NCBI GenBank assembly: GCA_903970565.1 | Contig: CAJCJE010000544.1 | Coordinates: 1-5,467 of the forward strand | Direction: 5' to 3' | DNA: 5,467 nt | Source of the DNA: Candidatus Melainabacteria bacterium | GTDB lineage: Bacteria > Actinomycetota > Actinomycetes > Mycobacteriales > Pseudonocardiaceae | Shown here: positions 5,395 through 5,467 of the stretch, in pieces | Position numbering within the stretch: the stretch's first letter is position 1 | How the letters are laid out: every line of letters starts with the position of its first letter | Translations under genes and position numbers: made by a program | The notes under the pieces: generated by a model | Told to the model about the DNA's origin: nothing | What the model saw: the letters and a program-made list of their open reading frames with translations, nothing else | The model's database searches: none

Positions 5395-5467
5395 ACATGC
5401 TCACGACGTATTCGGGGGCGCAGGCGGCCACCGCGATCAACTGCTTGGGTTCGTCGGCCACCGTGGC
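5393..5467 (-). CDS. C-terminal end of a probable DUF1800 protein (partial)
   Basis: Only the last 24 codons and the TGA are inside the window, and the gene runs off the right edge. The end reads PKQLIAVAACAPEYVVSM, which resembles the closing helix of DUF1800 proteins, where a hydrophobic stretch is followed by a SPEF- or APEY-like motif. All but a few codons end in G or C, as in the complete genes. DUF1800 genes commonly sit directly upstream of DUF1501 genes, and the 13-base gap with overlapping ribosome binding site fits one operon. The coding call is good; the family name rests mainly on this context and the short tail. Confidence 0.6.
   Translation of the reverse strand, partial: ATVADEPKQLIAVAACAPEYVVSM

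Overview
The window looks like chromosomal DNA from a high-GC actinomycete. The coding parts use almost only G or C in third codon positions, the proteins carry Sec and Tat export signals, and the left edge matches an actinobacterial rRNA leader. A member of the Pseudonocardiales is my guess, at low confidence.

Left part (1 to about 400, minus strand): the first bases are the 5' end of a 16S rRNA gene that runs out of the window to the left. Read on the minus strand, the sequence ends in GGAGAGTTTGA, the start of the universal 27F site. Upstream of it, still on the minus strand, lie two short perfect hairpins, a boxA-like antitermination element (TGTTCTTTGAGAA), a second partial boxA copy, a small TTCG-loop hairpin, and at least one good promoter (TTGACC, 17 bp, TAACTT). 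No protein gene is supported here; the open frames in this stretch are chance. From 407 to 862 I see no gene. It passes from an AT-richer block (about 500-570) to a GC-rich block (about 600-830).

Middle part (863-4116, plus strand): a promoter at 863-891 precedes one large gene for a secreted glycoside hydrolase of the alpha-L-rhamnosidase (GH78-like) type. The protein has a Sec signal peptide, an N-terminal beta region, a concanavalin/LamG-like domain inserted just before the catalytic helical barrel, a C-terminal beta-sandwich, and two tandem 58-residue four-cysteine repeats. Its acidic catalytic motif differs from the textbook GH78 motif. Codon use and a Shine-Dalgarno site favour a GTG start at 1012 over the upstream ATG at 910.

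Right part (4147-5467, minus strand): a convergent two-gene operon. A partial gene, probably the C-terminus of a DUF1800 protein, is followed after 13 bases by a complete Tat-exported DUF1501 protein. The two families are commonly encoded together. A perfect 8-bp hairpin at the convergent junction could end transcription from one or both sides.

The rRNA operon, the secreted glycosidase and the DUF1800/DUF1501 pair do not form an obvious functional system. The glycosidase probably releases rhamnose-like sugars from plant or microbial polysaccharides outside the cell, and the DUF pair is exported through the Tat pathway with an unknown role. I found no convincing new system; the most interesting items are the enzyme's unusual catalytic motif and inserted domain.
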